Source: UBA4416 sp035439445 (lineage in GTDB: Bacteria > Bacteroidota > Bacteroidia > B-17B0 > Aurantibacillaceae). Taken from it: a DNA stretch of 64,000 nucleotides. The DNA lies in the NCBI GenBank assembly GCA_035439445.1, contig DAORKG010000008.1, positions 1 to 64,000 of the forward strand. Direction: 5' to 3'. The translations under genes were made by a program, and so were the position numbers. Of the stretch, positions 23,452 to 32,068 are shown one piece after another (the first letter of the stretch is position 1; every line of letters begins with the position of its first letter). Under the pieces are notes generated by a model. It did no database searches and was not told the origin of the DNA. It worked only from the letters and a program-made list of their open reading frames with translations.

Positions 23452-25587
23452 ATGAAAAAACGCACCCTTGGATTATTGACATTATCATCTATCGGATTAA
23501 CCACTTTTGCTCAAATCTCGGAACCGGTAATTATGACTATTAATGACAAACCTGTTTATAAAAGTGAATTTGAAAACGTTTATAAAAAGAATAGTGGAAA
23601 AGAAGTAAACAAAGAACAAAAATCGGTTAAGGAATATGTGGATTTATTTTCAACTTTTAAAATGAAAGTATTTGAAGCTGAAGCTAACGGATTAGATACA
23701 AACAGTTCTTTTAAAACAGAATTAGCAGGATACCGCAAACAATTAGCTGCTCCTTATTTAACAGATAAAAATGTAAATGAAGCTTTGATTCAGGAAGCAT
23801 ACGATCGTATGAAAACTGAAGTGAAAGCATCTCATATTTTAATTCGTGTTGCTGAAGATGCTTTGCCAAAAGATACAATTGAAGCTTATACTCGTTTGAT
23901 GATAATCAGAGATGCTGTGATGGGTAAAAATCCTACTCCTGCAAAAATTGCTGAATATGAAGCCCTTCTGAAAAAAAGCTCATCTGCTCTTACTAAATCA
24001 TCAACCAAACAAGACACCGTAAATTACAACACCAAATTAAATGCAGTAAAAGGTATTTCTTTAGCATTAAATGCCGGAGGTGATAAATTTGCTTCAGCAG
24101 CCAAAAAAACGTCTGAAGATCCTTCGGCGGTTGATAATGGTGGGGATTTGGGTTATTTCACTTCGCTTCAAATGGTATATCCTTTTGAAACAGTTGCTTA
24201 TAAAGCTAATGTTGGAGATATCACAATGCCGGTAAGAACTCGTTTTGGATACCATATTGTAAAAGTAGCAGATAAACGTCCTAGCCAAGGTGAAATTTTA
24301 ACAGCTCACATCATGGTTAAGTTTTCTAAAGACATGGGCGAAAAAGAAAAAGCAAACTTAAAATCTAAGATTGATGAAATTTATGCCAAATTAAAAGCAG
24401 GTGAAAAATTTGAAGATTTAGCTCGTCAGTTTTCAGATGATAAACCTAGTGCTGAAAAAGGAGGCCAATTACAATGGTTTGGCAGTAGCCGAATGCCAAT
24501 AGAGTTTGAAAAAGCTGCTTTTGCTTTAAACAACAATGGCGATTACAGCGAACCTTTTACTACAAATTATGGATGGCACATTGTTAAACGAATTGATAAA
24601 AAAGGTTTAGCATCTTTCTCTGATATGAAAGGTGATTTAAAACAACGTATTGGAAAAGACAGCAGAACTCAAGCAGGAAGAACCTCTTTAATTGAAAAAA
24701 TTAAGAAAGACAATAATTTTAAAGAAAACCCTGCAAACTTGAAAGAGTTTTTAAAAGTATTGGATTCTACTGTTTACCAAGGGAAATGGGATCCTAAAAA
24801 AGCTGAAAAGTTGAGTAAAAAAGAATTATTCAGAATATCTAATAACAATAAAGCCGTTAAAACAGAAACAGTAATTGTTTATTTAGGTAGCGATTTTAGC
24901 AAGTATATTGAATCTCATCAAACTGCCAGACCTAAAATGGATAACAATATGTTTCTTCAACAATCTTATAAAGAGTTTGTAAATGAAACTTTAATCAATT
25001 ATGAAGATGAAAGCTTAGAATCTAAATATCCTGAATTCCGTAATTTATTAAAAGAATACAGAGATGGAATTTTATTATTTGATTTAACAGACCAAAAAGT
25101 ATGGAGTAAAGCTGTAAAAGATACTGCAGGATTAAAAGCATTCTATGAGAAAAATAAAAACAATTACTTATGGGATGAAAGATCTGAAGTTACTACCTAT
25201 AAATGTGCTAACGATAAAGTAGCTAAAGAAGTGAGAAGTATGTTAAAGAAAAACAAAACTGAAAAAGACATCATTGATGCTGTTAATAAATCTTCTCAGT
25301 TAAATGTTTCAGTTGAAAACATTACTTACTTAAAAGGTGAAAATAAAGATGTTGATGCTAACTGGAAACAAGGTGTTGTTACTACTGACATTAAAGATAC
25401 TAAAGAAAATAAAGTAACAGTTTTGGTTGTAAACAAATTATTAGACAAAACACCTAAAACAATTGCAGAAGCAAAAGGTATGATTACTGCTGATTACCAA
25501 AATTATTTAGAAAAAGAATGGTTATCTTATTTGAAAAATAAGTATACAGTTAAAGTAAACGAAGAGGTTTTAAACACAGTTAAGTAA
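23452..25587 (+). CDS. Periplasmic peptidyl-prolyl isomerase with two parvulin domains
   Basis: A 711-residue foldase. The frame is open from a TTG at 23425, but the ATG at 23452 starts a proper signal peptide (MKKRTLGLLTLSSIGLTTFAQ). A SurA/PrsA-like N-terminal helical part (about 25-120) is followed by two PpiC rotamase domains: the first from EVKASHILIRV (residue 123), with a long insert before GGDLGYFTSLQMVYPFE, and the second from EILTAHIMVKF (residue 281), with KGGQLQWFGSSRMPIEFE and YGWHIVKRIDKKG. The remaining 330 residues are charged and of unknown fold. It likely chaperones outer-membrane proteins. A hairpin terminator follows at 25601-25640. Confidence 0.9.
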   Translation: MKKRTLGLLTLSSIGLTTFAQISEPVIMTINDKPVYKSEFENVYKKNSGKEVNKEQKSVKEYVDLFSTFKMKVFEAEANGLDTNSSFKTELAGYRKQLAAPYLTDKNVNEALIQEAYDRMKTEVKASHILIRVAEDALPKDTIEAYTRLMIIRDAVMGKNPTPAKIAEYEALLKKSSSALTKSSTKQDTVNYNTKLNAVKGISLALNAGGDKFASAAKKTSEDPSAVDNGGDLGYFTSLQMVYPFETVAYKANVGDITMPVRTRFGYHIVKVADKRPSQGEILTAHIMVKFSKDMGEKEKANLKSKIDEIYAKLKAGEKFEDLARQFSDDKPSAEKGGQLQWFGSSRMPIEFEKAAFALNNNGDYSEPFTTNYGWHIVKRIDKKGLASFSDMKGDLKQRIGKDSRTQAGRTSLIEKIKKDNNFKENPANLKEFLKVLDSTVYQGKWDPKKAEKLSKKELFRISNNNKAVKTETVIVYLGSDFSKYIESHQTARPKMDNNMFLQQSYKEFVNETLINYEDESLESKYPEFRNLLKEYRDGILLFDLTDQKVWSKAVKDTAGLKAFYEKNKNNYLWDERSEVTTYKCANDKVAKEVRSMLKKNKTEKDIIDAVNKSSQLNVSVENITYLKGENKDVDANWKQGVVTTDIKDTKENKVTVLVVNKLLDKTPKTIAEAKGMITADYQNYLEKEWLSYLKNKYTVKVNEEVLNTVK

Positions 25588-25600
25588 TAAAAAATCAATT

Positions 25601-25640
25601 AACGATAAAGGCTGTAGCTAATTGATACAGCCTTTTCGTT
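25601..25640 (+). terminator. Rho-independent terminator
   Basis: A 10-bp core stem (25607-25616 with 25626-25635) that extends through AACGA/TCGTT (25601-25605 and 25636-25640) with one bulge, then a T-rich tail. It separates the large parvulin gene from the next two genes. Confidence 0.75.
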
Positions 25641-25653
25641 TTATAAAAAGCAC

Positions 25654-26526
25654 TTGTCATCATCATCATTCATAAAACCATTACTTTCAATAGGGCTTTT
25701 AGTTCTGTTCTTTTCATCTTGTGATAAAACATCTAACAAAAATGAAAATACCGGCAAGGTGCTTGCAAAAGTAAACTCCACAACATTATTTGAAGATGAT
25801 TTAAAAAATAGTGTTCCAAAAGGATTATCAAAGGCTGATAGTTCAGCATTTATTCAAAACATTATCAATAAATGGGCTTACAATGAAATTTTTTATCAGC
25901 AAGCCACTAATTACTTATCTGACGAAGAACTCAATATTGATAAGGAACTTGAAGAATACAAAAAAGAATTACTAACGTATAAATTTCAAACCAAATTAAT
26001 TAATGAGAAATTAGATACGAATGTAACGTCTGCTCAAATTGAAGACTATTACAATGCTAATCCTCAAAATTTCTTATTAAAAAACAATATCGTTAAAGTT
26101 TTATATGTTAAAACCCCCCTTAATATCCCTAATCTTGAAAAATTAAAAAAACTATGTTATTCTTCTAATCCAAAAGATGCAGAGCAATTAAAAAGTTTAT
26201 GTATTCAGTATGCAAATAATTTTTTCATGAACGATAATACGTGGTTAATGTTTGAAGATTTGAGGAAGGAGATTAATCAATTAAAAGAAGTTCCGGAGTA
26301 TAATATACAAAATGGAAAAACATTTGAATTTACTGACGCAACAAGCTTTTATTTTTTAAAAATAATCGAAGTAAAATCTAAAAACACATTATCTCCTTTA
26401 AATTTTGAGGTAAATAACATTAAAAACATGTTGATTAATCAAAGGAAACAAAAATTAATCACAAGCATTAAAAAGGACTTTTTTGAAAAAGCCAAAACCA
26501 ATAAAGAATTAGAAATTTATAACTAA
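25654..26526 (+). CDS. Foldase-like lipoprotein lacking a rotamase domain
   Basis: A 290-residue lipoprotein starting with TTG; no in-frame ATG precedes the lipobox FFSSC (Cys23). The mature part has the layout of SurA/PrsA N-terminal regions: a short strand VLAKVNSTTLFEDDL, then helices including IINKWAYNEIFYQQATNYLS and KELEEYKKELLTYKFQTKLI, and the motif VTSAQIEDYYNANPQNF, which in SurA-type proteins comes just before the parvulin domain. The rotamase signatures (SHILI, GGxLG) are absent. It sits between two parvulin genes and is separated from surA-like by 9 bases, so a chaperone role in that group is likely. Confidence 0.78.
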   Translation: MSSSSFIKPLLSIGLLVLFFSSCDKTSNKNENTGKVLAKVNSTTLFEDDLKNSVPKGLSKADSSAFIQNIINKWAYNEIFYQQATNYLSDEELNIDKELEEYKKELLTYKFQTKLINEKLDTNVTSAQIEDYYNANPQNFLLKNNIVKVLYVKTPLNIPNLEKLKKLCYSSNPKDAEQLKSLCIQYANNFFMNDNTWLMFEDLRKEINQLKEVPEYNIQNGKTFEFTDATSFYFLKIIEVKSKNTLSPLNFEVNNIKNMLINQRKQKLITSIKKDFFEKAKTNKELEIYN

Positions 26527-26535
26527 CTTAGTACA

Positions 26536-27882
26536 ATGAACTTAAAACTCATAATTTCCTTCCTATTATTAGCAACTCTTAGTAATGCTCAGCCTCAAAT
26601 ACTTGACAAGGTTGTTGCTATAGTTGGAAAAAATCCCCTACTCTTATCAGAAGTAGAAACAAATTTACTTCAACAAAAGGAGAGAAAAGAATTGACAGAT
26701 GGAGACAGATGTAAAGTTTTTGAGGATTTATTGTTTCAAAAATTATTATTAGCACAAGCAGATAGAGATAGTATTGTTGTTTCCGATGCAGAGGTTGATA
26801 ATGAATTGACTCGTCGTATACAATATTATGTTGGAATGCTTGGTAGCGAAGAAAAATTTGAAGCCTTTTATGGCAAACGTATCAGCGTATTTAAAGATGA
26901 ATTAAGAGATGATGTAAAAGACCAGCTACTTGCTCAAAAAATGCAACAAAAAGTAACAGGCGACACAAAATTAACTCCAAGCGAAGTAAGAGCTTTTTAT
27001 AATACATTACCTTTGGATAGTTTACCATTAGTAAACTCCGAACTAGAAATTGGTCATATTGTTAGAAGACCTCCAATTTCTGACGAAGCAAAAAAAGCAG
27101 TTCGTGATCAACTTGAAATTTACAGACAACGTGTCATCAATGGTGAAAGCATGAGCGTGATAGCTGCATTATACAGTGAAGACCCTGGTTCTGCAAAAAA
27201 CGGTGGCCGTTATGAATCTGTGATGCGCGGGCAAATGGTTCCTGAATTTGAAGCTGTTGCTTTTAGATTAAAGCAAGGAGAAATATCTGAAATTTTTGAA
27301 ACATCTTACGGATACCACTTCATACAGTTGGTAGCAAGAAAAGGAGAATCAGTTGATGTGAGACATATTTTAATGGCTCCAAAAATTTCTCAAATTGAGT
27401 TTTTAAAAGCAAAAGAAGAACTGGATAGTATCAGACAATTAATTGTATCAGGACAAATTAAATTTGCGGATGCGGCTCTTAAATTTAGTACAGATAAAGA
27501 CACCAAACAAAATGGTGGTATTTTAATTAATCCTGCAGCTAATAGCACGAAATGGGAACTAGATGAAATTGGTCAAATGGATCAGAACCTAGTATTTATG
27601 CTCGAAAACCAAATGAAGGTAGGAGATGTTAGTCCTATTATTCAATACGTTGGTTCAGATGCGAAACAAGCTTGGAGAATTGTCTATTTGAAATCAAGAA
27701 CAGAGCCTCACAAAGCAAATATGCAAGACGATTATACTAAGCTTTTAAATATGGCGTCATTTGAACGTCAGAAAAAATCTATTAAAGATTGGATTGCAAA
27801 AAAATCAAAAACTACTTATATTAAAATTGACAGTGAATTCAATAGTTGCAAACTAGAGTATAACTGGACAATTACTCCTTAA
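26536..27882 (+). CDS. SurA-like periplasmic peptidyl-prolyl isomerase
   Basis: A 448-residue protein with a signal peptide (MNLKLIISFLLLATLSNAQ), then a SurA N-terminal domain (LDKVVAIVGKNPLLLSEVET, CKVFEDLLFQKLLLAQADRD) and two PpiC domains (about 168-270, ELEIGHIVRRPP to GYHFIQLVARKG; about 275-380, VDVRHILMAP with TKQNGGILINP). The architecture matches SurA, the chaperone that escorts unfolded beta-barrel proteins to the Bam complex. I leave the symbol empty because the cluster holds two parvulin proteins and orthology is not certain. It is co-directional with the foldase-like lipoprotein upstream (9-base gap) and the MoxR ATPase downstream (18-base gap). Confidence 0.9.
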   Translation: MNLKLIISFLLLATLSNAQPQILDKVVAIVGKNPLLLSEVETNLLQQKERKELTDGDRCKVFEDLLFQKLLLAQADRDSIVVSDAEVDNELTRRIQYYVGMLGSEEKFEAFYGKRISVFKDELRDDVKDQLLAQKMQQKVTGDTKLTPSEVRAFYNTLPLDSLPLVNSELEIGHIVRRPPISDEAKKAVRDQLEIYRQRVINGESMSVIAALYSEDPGSAKNGGRYESVMRGQMVPEFEAVAFRLKQGEISEIFETSYGYHFIQLVARKGESVDVRHILMAPKISQIEFLKAKEELDSIRQLIVSGQIKFADAALKFSTDKDTKQNGGILINPAANSTKWELDEIGQMDQNLVFMLENQMKVGDVSPIIQYVGSDAKQAWRIVYLKSRTEPHKANMQDDYTKLLNMASFERQKKSIKDWIAKKSKTTYIKIDSEFNSCKLEYNWTITP

Positions 27883-27900
27883 TTCAATAATTTTTAAAGT

Positions 27901-28863
27901 ATGAATTATAAAAATGATGTAGAAGCTATTGATGCCTTTGTTGTAAAATACAAAGAATTAAATGCTGAAATTGGAAAAGTTATTGTTGGTCAAAACGACA
28001 CTGTAAAAAACGTTTTAATATCTATTTTTTGTAAAGGACATTGCTTATTAGTTGGTGTTCCCGGATTAGCAAAAACGTTATTGGTAAATACCATTGCTGA
28101 TGTATTGGGTCTTTCTTTTAACCGTATACAGTTTACTCCTGATTTAATGCCAAGTGATATTGTGGGTTCAGAAATTTTAGATGAACAACGTAATTTCAAA
28201 TTCATTAAAGGACCTTTATTTGCTAATATTGTTTTGGCAGATGAGATTAACCGTACTCCGCCAAAAACGCAAGCTGCTCTATTAGAAGCGATGCAGGAAA
28301 GAAGCGTAACGGCTGCAGGTAAAAAATACGAATTAGGAAATCCTTTCTTTGTATTGGCAACACAAAACCCTATTGAACAAGAAGGGACTTACCCCCTACC
28401 TGAAGCTCAATTAGACCGTTTTATGTTTAACGTATGGTTAGATTACCCAAGTTTTCAGGAAGAATTACAAGTAGTTAAATTAACGACTACTGATACTAAA
28501 GTTCAGTTAAATAAAATCATTTCGGCTGAAGAAATAATTTATTTCCAAAATGTGATTCGTAAAATACCGGTAGCTGATAATGTATTAGAATACGCCGTGA
28601 AACTGGTAAACAAAACTCGTTTAAACTCTGAGTTCAGTTCTGAGGTTACCAAAAAATATTTAGCATGGGGTGCAGGTCCGCGTGCTTCACAGTTCTTAGT
28701 TCTTGGTGCTAAATGTCATGCTGCAATTAATGGCAAGTATAGTCCGGATATTGAAGATGTAAAAGCAGTTGCAAACGCTATATTAAGACACCGTATCATC
28801 CGAAACTACAAAGCTGAAGCTGATGGAATGAGTATTGAAAATATTATAGAACAATTAAAATAG
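27901..28863 (+). CDS. MoxR-family AAA+ ATPase
   Basis: A 320-residue cytoplasmic AAA+ chaperone-like ATPase. Walker A is GVPGLAKT (52-59), Walker B VLADE (111-115), followed by INRTPPKTQAALLEAMQE, and sensor 1 is in FFVLATQNPIEQEGTYPLPE. MoxR proteins help assemble or activate metalloenzymes and, in many Bacteroidota, act with von Willebrand-factor-A proteins (BatA/B). No such partner is encoded next to it here, which is unusual for a member of this group; it follows the periplasmic foldase genes instead. The stop is directly followed by dispersed repeats at 28864-28945. Confidence 0.93.
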   Translation: MNYKNDVEAIDAFVVKYKELNAEIGKVIVGQNDTVKNVLISIFCKGHCLLVGVPGLAKTLLVNTIADVLGLSFNRIQFTPDLMPSDIVGSEILDEQRNFKFIKGPLFANIVLADEINRTPPKTQAALLEAMQERSVTAAGKKYELGNPFFVLATQNPIEQEGTYPLPEAQLDRFMFNVWLDYPSFQEELQVVKLTTTDTKVQLNKIISAEEIIYFQNVIRKIPVADNVLEYAVKLVNKTRLNSEFSSEVTKKYLAWGAGPRASQFLVLGAKCHAAINGKYSPDIEDVKAVANAILRHRIIRNYKAEADGMSIENIIEQLK

Positions 28864-28888
28864 CCTTCGATTCCGCTCAGGTTGACAA
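28864..28888 (-). repeat. Dispersed 25-nt palindrome-like repeat (copy 1, variant)
   Basis: Lies immediately after the MoxR stop. On the minus strand it reads TTGTCAACCTGAGCGGAATC and then GAAGG, a variant of the TGTCAxxxxGAGCGxxxTCGA element also found at 42289-42313 and 61415-61439. The core GAGCG and the trailing TCGA are shared by all three. Confidence 0.7.
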
Positions 28889-28919
28889 ATACACTTAAAT
28901 TATAATAAAAATCTTCTAT

Positions 28920-28945
28920 CCCCCTCTGGAGGGGGCAGGGGGAGG
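28920..28945. repeat. G/C-run hairpin repeat
   Basis: CCCCCTCTGGAGGGGG (28920-28935) folds as a short perfect hairpin, and a second G-run with AGG follows to 28945. Runs of C and G like this are striking in a genome of about one-third GC and look like a dispersed intergenic repeat. It lies in the leader of the SerA-like gene. Confidence 0.6.
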
Positions 28946-28977
28946 AAATACTAAAACAAAATATTAGAAAAAACACT

Positions 28978-29928
28978 ATGAGTAAATTAATTTTAGCCAA
29001 TGATGGCATTGATGCAGTAGGCAAAAGTTTATTAGAAAAAGCCGGGTATACTGTTATAACTGAAAAAGTAGCTCAGGAAAATTTAGCTTCAGAAATTAAC
29101 GCGAAAAATTATGTAGCGCTTACTGTTCGTAGTGCAACTAAAGTGCGTAAGGATGTGATTGATGCCTGCCCTAATTTAAAAGTAATTGGACGTGGTGGTG
29201 TTGGGATGGATAATATTGATGTGGATTATGCTCGCTCAAAAGGTTTACAAGTTATCAATACGCCTGCTGCTTCAAGTAACTCGGTAGCTGAATTAGTGTT
29301 TGCTCATTTATTTAACGCTGTGCGTTTTGTTTATGATAGTAACAGAAACATGCCTAATGTTGGTAATACAAAATTTGACGAACTGAAAAAGAACTATGCA
29401 AAAGGTATTGAGTTAAGAGACAAAACGATAGGTATTATTGGTTTTGGTCGTATTGGACAATACACCGCAAAAATTGCATTAGGTTGTGGTATGAAGGTAT
29501 TAGCTTATGATCCGTTTGTGAAAGAAGCAGTTTTAAAATTAGATATACATGGAACTAATGGTGTTGATGTAAAAATAAACACTGTAAGCATGGATGAATT
29601 AATTGCTAATTCAGATATGATTTCTTTACATGTTCCGGGTGGTAAGGTAATTACTGCTAAAGAAATAGAAAAAATGAAAAACGGTGTGATATTAGTGAAT
29701 GCAGCTCGTGGAGGTGTTATCGATGAAACCGATTTAATTAACGGATTAAACTCAGGCAAAATTGCACATGCTTGTTTAGATGTATTTGAAAATGAACCTA
29801 CACCTAACGAAGCGTTATTAAAACATTCTAAAATTTCATTAACTCCGCATATTGGAGCGGCTACCAACGAAGCTCAAGAACGTATTGGAGTTGAGTTAGC
29901 AGAAAAAATAATTGACGCATTGAAATAA
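28978..29928 (+). CDS. D-2-hydroxyacid dehydrogenase, probable phosphoglycerate dehydrogenase
   Basis: A 316-residue NAD-dependent dehydrogenase of the SerA type, without the C-terminal ACT domain. The NAD-binding motif is GIIGFGRIGQ (152-161) and the catalytic Arg/Glu/His set is in VNAARGGVIDE, VFENEPTPNE and LTPHIGAATNEAQERIG. The N-terminal VRSATKVRKDVIDACPNLKV and GRGGVGMDNIDVDYARSKGL are typical of short bacterial 3-phosphoglycerate dehydrogenases, which feed serine synthesis. No serC or serB is nearby, so another 2-hydroxyacid cannot be excluded. Confidence 0.9.
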   Translation: MSKLILANDGIDAVGKSLLEKAGYTVITEKVAQENLASEINAKNYVALTVRSATKVRKDVIDACPNLKVIGRGGVGMDNIDVDYARSKGLQVINTPAASSNSVAELVFAHLFNAVRFVYDSNRNMPNVGNTKFDELKKNYAKGIELRDKTIGIIGFGRIGQYTAKIALGCGMKVLAYDPFVKEAVLKLDIHGTNGVDVKINTVSMDELIANSDMISLHVPGGKVITAKEIEKMKNGVILVNAARGGVIDETDLINGLNSGKIAHACLDVFENEPTPNEALLKHSKISLTPHIGAATNEAQERIGVELAEKIIDALK

Positions 29929-29932
29929 TATT

Positions 29933-29978
29933 ACACCTGTCAGGCTTATAACGATATGACTATAAACCTGACAGGTGT
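29933..29978. repeat. Inverted repeat ACACCTGTCAGG ... CCTGACAGGTGT
   Basis: A 12-bp perfect inverted repeat (29933-29944 with 29967-29978) around a 22-base AT-rich spacer, 5 bases after the SerA-like stop. It has no T-run, so it is a weak terminator candidate. CCTGTCAGG-type palindromes look like dispersed intergenic elements. It overlaps the first codons of the longest frame of the next gene, which supports a start at 29989 instead. Confidence 0.7.
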
Positions 29979-29988
29979 CTATCAAACT

Positions 29989-30393
29989 ATGAGATTTAGC
30001 TATTACATATTATTTTTTATATCACTTTCAGCATCAGCACAATATTCTATTAAAGTAAAAAGAGAAGACAATCGTTTTCTCTTTTTTCAGTTAGGGCAAA
30101 AATCAGATACCATCATTAAAAACAAAACTGATTTATTTTTAATAAAATTACCGGATAGTTTAAAAACTAATATTCAGATATATCTTAATAACGGGCAATT
30201 CTTAAAAACGGAAAAAGACTCAATTTATCAGTTAAAGTCTATTCCCGGCATGAAATACTCTCACTCAAAGCCCGACACTGTATTTAATACTTTATTGGAA
30301 GGACATTGTAATCCCTCAAAAACAATTTCTATTGAATTCATCAATTCAAAAAATCAAAAACCTTTCTTGAAAAACATTTTTATTGTCAAGTAA
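29989..30393 (+). CDS. Small secreted protein, unknown function
   Basis: A 134-residue protein starting at the ATG at 29989; the longer frame from 29956 runs through an inverted repeat and its first 11 codons are not signal-peptide-like. The signal peptide is MRFSYYILFFISLSASAQ. The mature part is short, Lys/Asn-rich and beta-strand-like, with no recognisable domain. It lies between the SerA-like gene and the POT transporter on the same strand, with gaps of 60 and 36 bases. I assign no function. Confidence 0.6.
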   Translation: MRFSYYILFFISLSASAQYSIKVKREDNRFLFFQLGQKSDTIIKNKTDLFLIKLPDSLKTNIQIYLNNGQFLKTEKDSIYQLKSIPGMKYSHSKPDTVFNTLLEGHCNPSKTISIEFINSKNQKPFLKNIFIVK

Positions 30394-30429
30394 AAGCTTT
30401 TCTACTATATTTATAAAAAACATTTTTAT

Positions 30430-32067
30430 ATGTCATCAAACTCTAAGCACCCTAAAGGACTTTTATTTTTAGCATTTACCGAATTCTGGGAAAGATTTGG
30501 TTACTATCTAATGATTGGTATTTTCTTTTTATATATGACTACCGACATGAAAGATGGTGGCTTTGGCTGGGAAAATGCAAAAGCAGCAGATGTTTTTGGA
30601 ACTTTTATTGCTTGTGTATACCTAACTCCATTTATAGGCGGTTTAATGGCCGACATGAAACTTGGCTACAGATTATCAATTACGATAGGAGGTATTTTAA
30701 TGGGTATCGGCTATTGCTTATTATCCATCAGAGAAGAATGGGCATTTTTCACATCTCTAGGGATTATGATTATTGGAAATGGTTTTTTTAAACCAAACAT
30801 CTCTACCCTACTTGGTAATTTATACAACGACCCAAAATACAAAGACAATAAAGATACAGGCTACAACTTGTTTTACATGAGTATCAATATTGGCGCGTTC
30901 TTTTGCAACTTCATCGCGGCCTTTATGCGTATTAAGTACGGTTGGGATTGGGCATTTATAGCCGCCGGTATTGGTATGTTTATCGGTGTGATTACATTTT
31001 GGGTAGGTATGCCTCACTACAAACATGTAGATGTAAGAAAAGAGCCTAAACCGGAAGACAAACCTGTTATTATGCGTTTCTTAAAAGTATTAGCAGTTGC
31101 ATTAGGTTTTGGAGCATTAGGCTGGTTTATACCCGATACCATTTTTGGAAGTGATAGTACGGATGGATTTTTATTTGCTTGTATCCCTGTAGTTTATTTT
31201 TATTCTACTATTTACAAAAGCTGTAATGAGGAAGAAAAAAAATCGGTTGGTACGATGTACACAATTTTCGGAATCGTGATTATTTTTTGGGCAATTTTTA
31301 AATTAAATGGAACGGCCTTAACCACTTATGCAAATTCTTATACAGATAGAGAAATGCCAACCGAATGGGTGGCAACCACAAAATACTTATATCAATGTGA
31401 TAACTCTGTAGTGGCAAAAAACGATTCTGTATTTCAACTAGATGAGCATTTCAGAAAAATAAAAGATGCTAATGGTAATCCGGTAAAATGCGTTGACTAT
31501 CCTCCTTACTTTAAAAACTTAGCTCCCGAAAAATATCCAGAACCTGGTAAAGAATTAAATCTAATTCCTACAGAGTTATTTCAATCTATCAATCCATTCT
31601 TCGTTATTTTCCTCACACCATTAGTCGTGATGTTTTTTGGTTTCTTAAGAAAAAGAAAAAAAGAACCTACTACTGCTACTAAAATCTCATATGGCTTATT
31701 AATCAGCGCCTTATCTACTTTAGTAATGGTTGCAGCTGTGTACTACACTAATAATGGAAATACCAAAGCCAGCGCTTGGTGGTTAGTGGGTTGTTATGGA
31801 GTTATTACGGTTGGCGAATTATGTTTAAGTCCGATGGGATTGTCAATGGTTTCAAAACTATCACCAGCGAGATACACTGCACTAATGATGGGAGGATGGA
31901 GTTTAGCAACTTCTATTGGAAATAAATTAAGCGGCGTTTTAGCAAAAAACTGGGATAAATTTGATGATAAGGCTAATTTCTTTTGGTTAAATTTTGCTTT
32001 ACTAATGGTTGCATTTACAGTAATGATGCTCTTGTTAAAACGCTTAAATAAAGTGTTTAATCAATAG
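30430..32067 (+). CDS. POT/PTR2-family proton-coupled peptide transporter
   Basis: A 545-residue major facilitator protein with about 14 membrane segments that imports di- and tripeptides with protons. The POT signature ExxERFxYY is present as FTEFWERFGYYLMIG (residues 16-30), followed by the loop GGLMADMKLGYRLSITIGG. The family motif FYMSINIGAFFCNFIAAFMR is also clear. A large loop (about 295-365, including a Cys-bearing stretch YQCDNSVVAKND) extends beyond the typical length and is common in Bacteroidota members. Its stop is one base from the end of the convergent TPR gene, with no terminator between them. Confidence 0.93.
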   Translation: MSSNSKHPKGLLFLAFTEFWERFGYYLMIGIFFLYMTTDMKDGGFGWENAKAADVFGTFIACVYLTPFIGGLMADMKLGYRLSITIGGILMGIGYCLLSIREEWAFFTSLGIMIIGNGFFKPNISTLLGNLYNDPKYKDNKDTGYNLFYMSINIGAFFCNFIAAFMRIKYGWDWAFIAAGIGMFIGVITFWVGMPHYKHVDVRKEPKPEDKPVIMRFLKVLAVALGFGALGWFIPDTIFGSDSTDGFLFACIPVVYFYSTIYKSCNEEEKKSVGTMYTIFGIVIIFWAIFKLNGTALTTYANSYTDREMPTEWVATTKYLYQCDNSVVAKNDSVFQLDEHFRKIKDANGNPVKCVDYPPYFKNLAPEKYPEPGKELNLIPTELFQSINPFFVIFLTPLVVMFFGFLRKRKKEPTTATKISYGLLISALSTLVMVAAVYYTNNGNTKASAWWLVGCYGVITVGELCLSPMGLSMVSKLSPARYTALMMGGWSLATSIGNKLSGVLAKNWDKFDDKANFFWLNFALLMVAFTVMMLLLKRLNKVFNQ

Positions 32068-32068
32068 T

